Assembly: GCA_016865505.2 (NCBI GenBank) | Contig: AP025252.1 | Span: forward strand, 2,852,001 to 2,916,000 | From: Bryobacterales bacterium F-183 | GTDB lineage: Bacteria > Acidobacteriota > Terriglobia > Bryobacterales > Bryobacteraceae | Direction: 5' to 3' | DNA: 64,000 bases | In this document: piece after piece, positions 51,579 through 59,358 of the stretch | Position numbering within the stretch: position 1 is the stretch's first letter | Layout: every line of letters begins with the position of its first letter | Notes under the pieces: generated by a model | What the model was told of the DNA's origin: nothing | Databases searched by the model: none | What the model saw: only the letters and a program-made list of their open reading frames with translations | Translations under genes and position numbers: made by a program

Positions 51579-53705
51579 CTATCGGTTCATCCTCTTCAAT
51601 TCACCCAACAGAAAGTCGACGTCGTCAAACGGCTCGCCGCCAAACCGCGCCCAGTGCACGCGGCCCTTCTTATCCACCAGAATCGTCGAATGCAGTTCCA
51701 GGTCCTCAAAGTCGTCGTAGGACCTGAACCGTCGCGCATTGTCGTGATCCTTGTTGTCGGACAGCACCCGTACCGGCATCTCTTTCAGCTTCAAGGACGC
51801 TGCATTGGCCGCAGGCGTTGCGCTCGACACAGCCAGCACTTCCGTATCCGCCGCCGCGAACTCCGCCCGCCGCTTCGATAACTTATCCAACTGCTCCATG
51901 CAGTGCAGGCATTCCTCGCCCAGATAGAACACCAGCAGGACATTCCGCCCTTTGTATTCGTCCAGCGCCACGGCCTTGCCCTTCGAATCCACGGCCGACA
52001 GCTTCGGTGCGGGATACGGTTCCCACACGTTGGGACCATAGGGATCGAGCGTGATCTCTTTGTAATTCCGCTGCGGCCGCGGCGAAAGGTCGACAGGCTT
52101 CGCATCCGGCACCAGGCTCTTGGCCTTTTCGAACCAGCGCAACCCAGGATCCGCGCCAGACCATATGTACAGGACACGGCTCATCGCCTCGTGAGCCTTC
52201 GTCTTGTCCCCCAACGCCGTGTACGCCTGCACCAAACCAGCCAGCGCATACCCATCGTTCGGCACACCCTGCAGAGCCGTCTCAAACGCCTTTACCGCCA
52301 GCGCCGGAGCCTTCTCGTCCAGGTACGCCTCGCCCAGCACGTTGTACAGCAGTACGGGATAGAACGGCGGATCATTCTGCGACAGCCGTAGCTTCGCTTC
52401 CAATCGCGCCGCCTCTTCCAACTGCGCCAGACCCTGCAACGTCTTGCCCATCTTCATCGCCAGGCGACCCCGCAACTCGGCCAACTGGGTCTGATGTGTC
52501 GCCTTGCCGCTACCTTCTTCCTTCAGCTCCTCAAATTGCTGCAACGCGTCGGCCGCTTTATCCAACTCGCCAAGCCCGATGCTGGAAATCGCCGACGCAT
52601 AAATCTTATTCCGCTTATCTGCGGCATCATCGTCGGACCATTCAAACTGACCGGCATTGGCCAGATCCTTCCAGCGTTCAAACTGAATCAGGGCACGCAG
52701 CAGCGCGATCTTGCCCTGCCCGTGGATGTACGAATCCCCGCGCCGGTCCTTGCGTCCGCTCGGGTTGCCGGACACTGCCAGCAGTTGCCGCGCGCCGGAT
52801 ATCGCACATTCGCCCATGCCCAACTGGCATTGGATGTAGCTCAGGTAGTTCGCGTTGTGGGCGTAATTCCAGGTGTTCCAAGGGAACGTCATCTGGTCGC
52901 GCATGTACTTCTTTTCCGCTCGCGTCGCCGAATCTGTGGAAATCGCCGCCTCATGCCACATTCCGGCGTTGGAATAAATATGGCCCGGCATGTGCAGTGC
53001 ATGCCCGATCCCCGGTGCGATCTTGCCGTACGCTGCACTGGAATCCAAAGCCAGATCCGGAATCCGGTCATTCCAGTTGTGGATCCGGTAATGATGGGCC
53101 CCCGGATGGTCCGGCTGCTTGGCGATCACCTGCTGCAACATCAGGTCGACAGTTGACCGGCTGCTGCCCCACATCGACGCGATCGCCAGCATTGCCTTGG
53201 CCTCGATATCGTCCGGATATTTGCTGACAATGCGCTCCATCGCCGTCAGGAACCGCCGCTCTTTCTCATCGCCAGAAAGCTTCTCTAGCGGATCGTCCAG
53301 CATTTGGATGGCCGACGCCTCGATGTACATCCGCTCGCGCTCGCTCACCTTGTCGCGATGCTTCATTGCCTCGCGGATGAACTGCCGCGCCCGCTTCGGC
53401 TCTTCCGCCGCGCGAGCCATGCCCCACCACGCAGTGGCGTTATCCGGCTCCAACTTCAGACACCAGCGGAACGCGCGCTCGGCTTCGAAGTACCAAAAGC
53501 TGTGCAGCAACGTATGCCCCTGGTCGAACCACTTCTGTACCTCGGGATTCTTGGTGGAGATCGGAAAGTGCGATTTGCCAATCCCTTCGATCACCCAGGG
53601 CTTCTGTCGCGGACCATCATCAAAGGCGCTTCCACGATGGGAATGGCCAAAACGCGCGACGCCGTCCTGCTGTGCCAGAAGAGCGATCACCAGCAAAAAG
53701 TTCAT
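51579..53705 (-). CDS. exported TPR protein with C-terminal thioredoxin-like domain
   Basis: A 708-residue protein with a short signal (NFLLVIALLAQQ). The central ~450 residues are TPR-like helices (for example WFDQGHTLLHSFWYFEAERA). Histidine-rich positions (PGAHHYRIHNWND, GIGHALHMPGHIYS) suggest a possible metal site. The C-terminal ~150 residues are AhpC/TSA-like: NVLLVFYLGEECLHCMEQ with a CLHC redox pair near residue 600, then VLAVSSATPAAN. It could be a periplasmic thiol oxidoreductase. It heads the operon with the SurA-like, tamB and hydrolase genes. Confidence 0.82.
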   Translation of the reverse strand: MNFLLVIALLAQQDGVARFGHSHRGSAFDDGPRQKPWVIEGIGKSHFPISTKNPEVQKWFDQGHTLLHSFWYFEAERAFRWCLKLEPDNATAWWGMARAAEEPKRARQFIREAMKHRDKVSERERMYIEASAIQMLDDPLEKLSGDEKERRFLTAMERIVSKYPDDIEAKAMLAIASMWGSSRSTVDLMLQQVIAKQPDHPGAHHYRIHNWNDRIPDLALDSSAAYGKIAPGIGHALHMPGHIYSNAGMWHEAAISTDSATRAEKKYMRDQMTFPWNTWNYAHNANYLSYIQCQLGMGECAISGARQLLAVSGNPSGRKDRRGDSYIHGQGKIALLRALIQFERWKDLANAGQFEWSDDDAADKRNKIYASAISSIGLGELDKAADALQQFEELKEEGSGKATHQTQLAELRGRLAMKMGKTLQGLAQLEEAARLEAKLRLSQNDPPFYPVLLYNVLGEAYLDEKAPALAVKAFETALQGVPNDGYALAGLVQAYTALGDKTKAHEAMSRVLYIWSGADPGLRWFEKAKSLVPDAKPVDLSPRPQRNYKEITLDPYGPNVWEPYPAPKLSAVDSKGKAVALDEYKGRNVLLVFYLGEECLHCMEQLDKLSKRRAEFAAADTEVLAVSSATPAANAASLKLKEMPVRVLSDNKDHDNARRFRSYDDFEDLELHSTILVDKKGRVHWARFGGEPFDDVDFLLGELKRMNR

Positions 53706-53726
53706 GACTCAACTAGGATAGCCGCT

Positions 53727-53735
53727 TGGTATTAT
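53727..53735 (+). promoter_or_regulatory. extended -10 promoter element upstream of rpoN
   Basis: TGGTATTAT is a TGn-extended -10 (TATTAT 53730-53735), eight bases before ATG 53744. A GAGG sequence between the two could act as a short ribosome site. The 38-bp gap is shared with the divergent TPR-thioredoxin gene. Confidence 0.4.
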
Positions 53736-53743
53736 GAGGCCAG

Positions 53744-55276
53744 ATGAGCACGCTTTCGCCGAGACTCCAACTAGGCGTCGCGCAGAAGCAGATTCTCACC
53801 CCTGGACTCGTCCAGATGGTGACCATCCTGCAAATGACGCGCATGGAATTGAAGGACATGATCGTGCAGGAGATTGCCGAAAATCCCGTGCTCGAAGAGG
53901 CGCAGGAAGGCGAAGATCATCTCTCTTCTGATGAGCTGCGGCAATTTCTGGAGGCGGAACGCGTCGCGGAACCGTCCGACCGCTCCATCCTCGAAGCCTC
54001 GCAAGAACCGGTAGCCGAGTTCGAACCTTCCGAACAAACCCGCCAGGAAGCCACTGCCCCCGAAGCGCCCACCCAGGAAGCCAAAGACCCCTTCGACGAA
54101 ATCGACTACGGCTCTTTCTTCGACGACTATCTCGACCCCGGCTACAAGAGCCCCGCGTCTGAGATCAGCGACAAGCCCTCGTTTGAAACCTTCCTGTCCT
54201 CGCCCGTCACTTTATCGAGCCACCTGGACCAGCAACTCGCCGTCCTCATCCTGCCCGAAAAAGTCCGAGACGCCTGCGACAGCATCATTGGGAACCTCGA
54301 CCAGAACGGCTACCTGACCTCGCCTCTCGAAGAGATCGCCGTCCAGGAAAGCCACGAGATGAAGGACCTCGAAGAGGCCCTGCACTGGGTGCAGACTCTC
54401 GATCCTGCCGGCGTCGGCTGCCGCGACCTCCGCGAATGCCTGCTCATCCAGTTGAAGAGCCGCAATGCCGAAGACAGCGTGGCCTGGAACATCGTCCACA
54501 ATCACCTGAAGCTGCTCGAAACCAAGCAGATGAAGGAGATCGCCAAGGTCATGGGCCGCCCTCTGGAACACATCCAGATCGCGGCGAACGTCATCCGCCA
54601 CCTCGACCCCACCCCCGGCCTCCGCTACTCCGGCGAAGGCGCGCAAAAGGTCGAACCCGACGTCTACATCTTTAAGGATGGTGAGGATTACCTGATCGAG
54701 TTGAACGACGACGACATCCCGCAGGTCCGCCTGAACCCGGAATACCGCCGCCTGCTCGACCGCGAACAGGAACCCAACAAAGACACCCGCAACTATATCA
54801 AGGACCGCTACCAGTCGGCCCTGCAGTTGATCAAGAACATCGAACAGCGCAAGCAGACCATCGTCAAAGTCTGCCAGGCCGTCATTCGCCGCCAGGGCGA
54901 GTTCCTCGATAAGGGGCTCGACTTTTTGCGCCCTATGATGATCAAGGATGTTGCCGATGAGATCGGTGTACATCCATCGACGGTAAGCCGCGCGGTTGCG
55001 GCCAAATACGTGCACACCCCGCAAGGCGTGTTCGAACTGCGATTTTTCTTTGGCGAAGCCGTACAAGGCTCCGCCGGCGCATCGATTCCGCTTCTCACCC
55101 TCAAGCGAATGGTGAAGAAGATGATTGAAGAGGAGGATCCCTATAAACCTCTAACCGACGAACAGATCACTGAAAAACTGCAGGCCGGGGGCATCGACGT
55201 AACCCGGCGAACCGTCGCAAAGTATCGCGAAGACATGAAGATCCCGTCCACGCACCAGCGCCGCAAGCGCGAGTAA
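53744..55276 (+). CDS. rpoN: RNA polymerase sigma-54 factor
   Basis: A 510-residue RpoN. The N-terminal activator-interacting region (LSPRLQLGVAQKQILTPGLV, then QMTRMELKDMIVQEIAENPV) is followed by an acidic linker. The core-binding domain is LDPAGVGCRDLRECLLIQLK. The HTH is VADEIGVHPSTVSRAVAAKY, and the RpoN box is RRTVAKYREDMKIPS. It directs transcription from -24/-12 promoters with enhancer-binding activators. hpf, rapZ and bpt follow on the same strand. The lptB gene usual upstream elsewhere is not here. Confidence 0.97.
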   Translation: MSTLSPRLQLGVAQKQILTPGLVQMVTILQMTRMELKDMIVQEIAENPVLEEAQEGEDHLSSDELRQFLEAERVAEPSDRSILEASQEPVAEFEPSEQTRQEATAPEAPTQEAKDPFDEIDYGSFFDDYLDPGYKSPASEISDKPSFETFLSSPVTLSSHLDQQLAVLILPEKVRDACDSIIGNLDQNGYLTSPLEEIAVQESHEMKDLEEALHWVQTLDPAGVGCRDLRECLLIQLKSRNAEDSVAWNIVHNHLKLLETKQMKEIAKVMGRPLEHIQIAANVIRHLDPTPGLRYSGEGAQKVEPDVYIFKDGEDYLIELNDDDIPQVRLNPEYRRLLDREQEPNKDTRNYIKDRYQSALQLIKNIEQRKQTIVKVCQAVIRRQGEFLDKGLDFLRPMMIKDVADEIGVHPSTVSRAVAAKYVHTPQGVFELRFFFGEAVQGSAGASIPLLTLKRMVKKMIEEEDPYKPLTDEQITEKLQAGGIDVTRRTVAKYREDMKIPSTHQRRKRE

Positions 55277-55350
55277 GCACTACCAACTTGGGTGCGTCAT
55301 CTTAGTGCCAGACAACGGCAGCCCTGCGGGAGAAACGAGACGCGAAAGCC

Positions 55351-55902
55351 ATGAAGGTCACCTACACGGGTAAAGAGAAGGACTTTACCCAGGAACAGAA
55401 AGACAAGCTCGAAGCCAAATTTGCCCGCCTGGGTAAGCTGGTGGAAAAGAAGGGCGAAAAGAAAGCCCACGTCGTTCTCAAGAAGTCACGCCACATCTGC
55501 GAAGCGGAAATCACCATGCAACTGCATGATCATCCGCTGGTGAGCATCTCCCGCAACGGAGACTCCTTCCACGCCCTCACCGAGGCCGCGGACAAGCTCG
55601 AAAAGCAGATCCACAAGTTCCTTGAAAAGCAGCGCGAACCTCGCCGCGATGTTGCGGCCAAAAAGGTGAAGGAGATCGGCACACTGGCCGCCGTCGCCGC
55701 CGCTGCTACGGAAGACGAGGCGCAGGCCGTTCGCGTCTACCGCGTCAAACCCGCCCGCCAGAAGCCGATGACCATCGAAGAAGCCATCATCGCCATCGGC
55801 GACAAGAAAGACTACATCGTCTTTCGCGACCTCGACGCGTCCGAGTGCCCCACCGTACTCATCCGTCGCAAGGATGGCCACTTCGACCTCGTACAAGGAT
55901 GA
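55351..55902 (+). CDS. hpf: ribosome hibernation promoting factor, long form
   Basis: A 183-residue protein. The N-terminal ~105 residues are the HPF/RaiA domain (MKVTYTGKEKDFTQEQKDKL, then HDHPLVSISRNGDSFHALTE). The C-terminal ~65 residues form the dimerisation domain of long HPF (KPMTIEEAIIAIGDKKDYIV, ending TVLIRRKDGHFDLVQG). Long HPF joins two 70S ribosomes into inactive 100S. The 74-bp gap before it has a weak GCACTA/TAGTGC inverted repeat at 55277-55308. The stop overlaps rapZ (ATGA). Confidence 0.94.
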   Translation: MKVTYTGKEKDFTQEQKDKLEAKFARLGKLVEKKGEKKAHVVLKKSRHICEAEITMQLHDHPLVSISRNGDSFHALTEAADKLEKQIHKFLEKQREPRRDVAAKKVKEIGTLAAVAAAATEDEAQAVRVYRVKPARQKPMTIEEAIIAIGDKKDYIVFRDLDASECPTVLIRRKDGHFDLVQG

Positions 55903-56822
55903 AGTCCCAGAAGCGCTCGTCCTCAAAAGAACCAGCCAAAAAGACACCAGCTCCGGCCGCCAACCCGGAGCTGGTGATCATTACTGGCCTCAGCGGCTCC
56001 GGCAAAGGAACCGTCCTCAAGGCGCTCGAAGACTTTGGCTACTACTCGGTCGACAACCTCCCGGTGGACCTCATCCCCAAGTTCGCCGAACTCTCCCGCG
56101 AATCTCCCAAGGTGCGCTCCGCCGCACTCGTGGTCGATATCCGCGAAGGAGACCAGGCTCTTGCCAAGTTCCCGCGTATCTTCAAGCAGGTCCGCAAGAC
56201 CATCGCTACCCGGCTTGTGTTCCTCGAAGCCGACGATGACACCATCATCCGCCGCTTCAGCGAAACCCGCCGTCCGCACCCGCTCGGCCGGGACCTTACC
56301 GTCGCCAACAGCGTCCAGCAGGAGCGCAAAGAGCTCGCCGAAATTCGCGATCTCGCGGATTTCGTCATCAACACCTCCAAGCTCAACGTCCACCAGTTGC
56401 GCGAACTCATCCAGGAAAAGTTCCACGGCCCTCGCGATGAATCGAAGCTGCAGATTTACGTCACCAGCTTCGGCTTCCGCCATGGCGTACCCACCGACAG
56501 CGACTTGGTGTTCGACGTCCGCTTTCTGCCCAACCCCAACTACATTCCGGAGTTCAAGCCGCTCACCGGGCTCCAGCCCAAAGTGGCCAAGTACATCCGT
56601 GGGTACCCGCAGACCGTCGAATTTCTGAAGCGCATCTCGGACTTGCTGGTCTACCTCATCCCGCACTACATCGCGGAAGGCAAAAGCTACTTGACCATCT
56701 CGTTCGGCTGCACCGGCGGCCATCACCGCTCGGTCATGATGGCGCACGAGATCAAGCAGCACCTGGCGCGCCAGGGCTACCGCGTCAAAGAGTCCCACCG
56801 GGACATCGAGAAGGCTGTTTGA
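55899..56822 (+). CDS. rapZ: RapZ-family RNase adapter/nucleotide-binding protein
   Basis: A 307-residue protein from ATG 55899. Walker A is IITGLSGSGKGTVLKALEDF. The N-terminal kinase-like domain includes YYSVDNLPVDLIPKF, and the C-terminal domain includes SFGFRHGVPTDSDLVFDVRF and ISFGCTGGHHRSV. In E. coli RapZ senses glucosamine-6-phosphate and steers RNase E to the GlmZ sRNA. In other phyla the role is less clear and GlmZ is absent. The upstream extension of the frame lies within hpf and is not coding. Position after rpoN-hpf is conserved, although ptsN is missing. Confidence 0.95.
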   Translation: MKSQKRSSSKEPAKKTPAPAANPELVIITGLSGSGKGTVLKALEDFGYYSVDNLPVDLIPKFAELSRESPKVRSAALVVDIREGDQALAKFPRIFKQVRKTIATRLVFLEADDDTIIRRFSETRRPHPLGRDLTVANSVQQERKELAEIRDLADFVINTSKLNVHQLRELIQEKFHGPRDESKLQIYVTSFGFRHGVPTDSDLVFDVRFLPNPNYIPEFKPLTGLQPKVAKYIRGYPQTVEFLKRISDLLVYLIPHYIAEGKSYLTISFGCTGGHHRSVMMAHEIKQHLARQGYRVKESHRDIEKAV

Positions 56823-57646
56823 TTTACCCGCCGCCCGACGAACTTCTGGCTCTCGGTCCGATCTTTGTCGGCGGCGACACCTGCTCTTACTTTCGCGACG
56901 GCCGCCCGGCCCGCACCGCCTATGCACAGCCCTTCCGCCAGATCTCGGATGCGGCGTACGACAAGGCGCTCAACCTCGGCATGCGGCGCTCCGGCGAACT
57001 GCTGTACCGCCCCATCTGCCCTGGTTGCCGCAAATGCCAGCCCTTCCGCGTCGACACCCAACGGTTCCAGCCGTCCAAGTCCCAACGCCGGGTGATCCGC
57101 AAGTGCGAAGGCCGCTTTGAGATCCGCATGCACAACCCGCGTGTGGACGCCGAACACATCGAACTCTTCGCCAAGTACCAGCAGATGCAGCATCCGGGGC
57201 GGGGCATCGAGCCCAGTGAAACCAGCTACCGCGGCTTCCTCGGTGAATCCGCCATCCCCGGCACCCGCGAACTCTCCTGGCGGGACCCGCAAGGCAAGCT
57301 CTGCGCCGTCGGCATCATCGACCTTCTGCCCTCCGGCCTCTCCACCGTCTATTTCTTCTGGGACCCCGACCTTCGCGACCTCTCGCTCGGCACCTATTCG
57401 GCGCTCGCCGAAATCGACCTCTGCCGCCAATGGGGCCGCCGCTACTATTACCTGGGTTATCTGGTGCCCGGAGCCGCCACCATGAACTACAAAGCGTCGT
57501 TCGATGCCGGAGAAGTGTGGGATGGCACGGACTGGATCCCGCTCCCGGCCCGAGGCCTGGAGGACCCGGAAGTGATCGCGCTCCTCGCCCAGGCGGAAAG
57601 AAAGTCCATGCAGGCAGACGCCCGCCGCTTCCCCTCGCCAAAATAG
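56819..57646 (+). CDS. bpt: aspartate/glutamate leucyltransferase (Bpt)
   Basis: A 275-residue protein from TTG 56819, overlapping the rapZ stop (TTGA). The N-terminal Cys cluster region TCSYFRDGRPARTAYAQPF and CPGCRKCQPFRVD, and the C-terminal YYLGYLVPGAATMNYKASF, are the ATE/Bpt family. It adds leucine from Leu-tRNA to proteins with N-terminal Asp or Glu, marking them for ClpS/ClpAP in the N-end rule pathway. No start other than TTG fits the overlap and family length. clpS is not in the window. Confidence 0.92.
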   Translation: MIYPPPDELLALGPIFVGGDTCSYFRDGRPARTAYAQPFRQISDAAYDKALNLGMRRSGELLYRPICPGCRKCQPFRVDTQRFQPSKSQRRVIRKCEGRFEIRMHNPRVDAEHIELFAKYQQMQHPGRGIEPSETSYRGFLGESAIPGTRELSWRDPQGKLCAVGIIDLLPSGLSTVYFFWDPDLRDLSLGTYSALAEIDLCRQWGRRYYYLGYLVPGAATMNYKASFDAGEVWDGTDWIPLPARGLEDPEVIALLAQAERKSMQADARRFPSPK

Positions 57647-57660
57647 GGAGGAAAAAGGAA

Positions 57661-57733
57661 AAGGAGACGAACCGAGTTCCGAAGTCAGGCCGAGAGGACC
57701 AGTTCGCAGCCTAGTGCCGGTGTTCGTCTCCTT
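57661..57733 (+). repeat. 12-bp inverted repeat closing a 49-nt loop
   Basis: AAGGAGACGAAC (57661-57672) is exactly reverse-complementary to GTTCGTCTCCTT (57722-57733). A slipped pairing would add ACCG/CGGT (57671-57674 with 57718-57721). It is in the 327-bp region between bpt and the DUF1501 gene. Only a weak T-rich tail follows (CTTTGTTATC), so a rho-independent terminator is uncertain; a structured RNA is also possible. Confidence 0.5.
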
Positions 57734-57797
57734 GCTTTGTTATCTGTAATAGCGAGAACGCGCGTCGAAAATCATCACGAAATTGCGAAAAATCTTT

Positions 57798-57968
57798 TCA
57801 CCACTCGCCTGCCACGAAGTCGTCCGCTTCCTCGTCGGACATGGCAAACAGGACGGAATCGAGTGGCACGGCCGCTCCAGCGAGAGTCCCAAACCTAGGT
57901 GCCGGTCGACTATTGGAATCCTCCGCGGGTCCCTCCGCAAACACCGAGATGGTCTGATCGTCGTCCAT
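57798..57968 (-). CDS. small acidic protein of unknown function, 56 aa
   Basis: A 56-codon ATG-to-TGA frame on the minus strand, too short for most gene callers. It begins MDDDQTISVFAEGPAEDSNS and ends DEEADDFVAGEW, so it is strongly acidic. Its ATG is five bases after the DUF1501 stop codon, an arrangement that suggests translational coupling at the end of the DUF1553-DUF1501 operon. G or C occupies roughly two thirds of third positions by hand count. I recognise no family. The opposite strand also has a 64-codon TTG frame (57783-57977), which is less plausible. Confidence 0.45.
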   Translation of the reverse strand: MDDDQTISVFAEGPAEDSNSRPAPRFGTLAGAAVPLDSVLFAMSDEEADDFVAGEW

Positions 57969-57973
57969 TATGC

Positions 57974-59356
57974 TTAGGCCAAAAGCCCTTTCACGACCTC
58001 GCCCGAAACATTCGTCAGCCGCGCATCCAACCCCTGGAACTTCCGCGTGAACCGCAAATGGTCGATCCCCAGCAGATGCAGCATCGTCGCATGGAAATCA
58101 TGTACGCTCACCGGATTCTCCACCGCCGCGTACCCCAACTCATCCGTCGCGCCGTACACCAGTCCGCGCTTCACGCCGCCACCCGCGAGCAGAAAGCTGA
58201 ACCCTTTGATGTGATGATCGCGGCCGTTGCCGCCCTGTGACATCGGCGTCCGTCCAAACTCGCCACCCCAGATCACCAGCGTGTCGTCCAGCATCCCGCG
58301 CTGCTCCAGATCGTTGATCAGCGCCGCCGTAGGACGATCCACTTCCTCCGCCTTCAACGGCATGTTCTGCGGGATCCCGGCATGGTGATCCCAGTCGCGA
58401 TGGTACAGCTGAATGAACCGTACCCCGCGCTCCGCCAACCGCCGCGCCAGCAGACAATTCGATGCAAAGCTACCATCGCCAGGCACCGCGCCGTACGCAT
58501 CGAGCGCACTCTGCGGTTCCTTCGACATATCCACCAGATCCGGGACACTCGCCTGCATCGCAAACGCCAGCTCATACTGCGCGATCCGCGTCTGGATCTC
58601 CGGGTCCCGCAAATGCTCGTACTGCGTCTGATTCAGCGCATTCACCGTGTCGATGGTCTTCTTCTGCGCCTCGGTCGTTACGCCCTTAGGATTCTTGATG
58701 TACAGCACCGGGTCGCCATTGGAGTTCAGCTTCACACCTTGGAACTTCCCCGGCAGGAACCCCGCGCTCCACTGCCGCGCCGCGATCGGCTGCATCTGCC
58801 CGCCGCGACCCGACGACATCAGCACCACAAACCCCGGCAGGTTCGAACTCTCCGCACCCAAACCGTACGTCACCCACGACCCCATGCTCGGCCGCCCCGG
58901 GAGGATGTTGCCCGCATTCATGATCGCGTGCGCCGTGTCGTGGTTGATCTGCTCCGTCCACATGGACTTCACCACCGTGACCTTGTCCATGATGCCGCCG
59001 ATATGCGGGAACAGTTCGCACACCTCAGCCTCGTTCCTGCCAAACCGCTTGAACCCGAACTGTGGTCCAAAACAGATCAGCGGTTTGCCTTGCAACTGCG
59101 CGATCTGCTGGCCCTTCGTAAAGGACTCCGGCATCGCCTTCGAATGCATCTCACGCAGCTTCGGCTTGTGGTCAAAGGTCTCGAGGTGCGACGGTCCACC
59201 AGCCTGATAGAGAAAAATGACGCGCTTGGCTTTTGGCGCAAAGTGCAGCGGACTCACCACACCCGATGTCCCGGCACGCAACAAGCTCTGCAACGCGGTA
59301 AAGCCGAACCCGGCCGCGGCCGTACGGGAAAGAAATGCTCTACGTCCGATGTCCAT
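57974..59356 (-). CDS. DUF1501-family Tat-exported protein
   Basis: A 460-residue protein with a Tat signal (GRRAFLSRTAAAGFGFTAL). Family blocks include FLYQAGGPSHLETFDHKPKL, VVLMSSGRGGQMQPIAARQW and WGGEFGRTPMSQGGNGRDHH. DUF1501 proteins are sulfatase/phosphatase-superfamily-like and almost always paired with DUF1549/DUF1553 cytochromes, best known in Planctomycetes and Solibacter. The pair's reaction is not well established; a role in glycan utilisation has been suggested. It lies 2 bp downstream of the DUF1553 gene. Confidence 0.92.
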   Translation of the reverse strand: MDIGRRAFLSRTAAAGFGFTALQSLLRAGTSGVVSPLHFAPKAKRVIFLYQAGGPSHLETFDHKPKLREMHSKAMPESFTKGQQIAQLQGKPLICFGPQFGFKRFGRNEAEVCELFPHIGGIMDKVTVVKSMWTEQINHDTAHAIMNAGNILPGRPSMGSWVTYGLGAESSNLPGFVVLMSSGRGGQMQPIAARQWSAGFLPGKFQGVKLNSNGDPVLYIKNPKGVTTEAQKKTIDTVNALNQTQYEHLRDPEIQTRIAQYELAFAMQASVPDLVDMSKEPQSALDAYGAVPGDGSFASNCLLARRLAERGVRFIQLYHRDWDHHAGIPQNMPLKAEEVDRPTAALINDLEQRGMLDDTLVIWGGEFGRTPMSQGGNGRDHHIKGFSFLLAGGGVKRGLVYGATDELGYAAVENPVSVHDFHATMLHLLGIDHLRFTRKFQGLDARLTNVSGEVVKGLLA

Positions 59357-59358
59357 CG

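Noticed and set aside
55277-55308. GCACTA/TAGTGC inverted repeat before hpf
   Set aside because: Only six base pairs with a 20-nt loop. This is within what is expected by chance in 64 kb, so it was not listed as a feature.
53706-57646. Sigma-54 (-24/-12) promoters near rpoN and hpf
   Set aside because: The gaps I read by eye contained no TGGCAC-N5-TTGC match. A full scan of the window was not possible, so this is not a claim of absence elsewhere.
57783-57977. 64-codon plus-strand frame with TTG start
   Set aside because: It starts with TTG and has no ribosome site. The opposite acidic frame with ATG fits better as an operon member. A faint HicA-like look at its start was not convincing.
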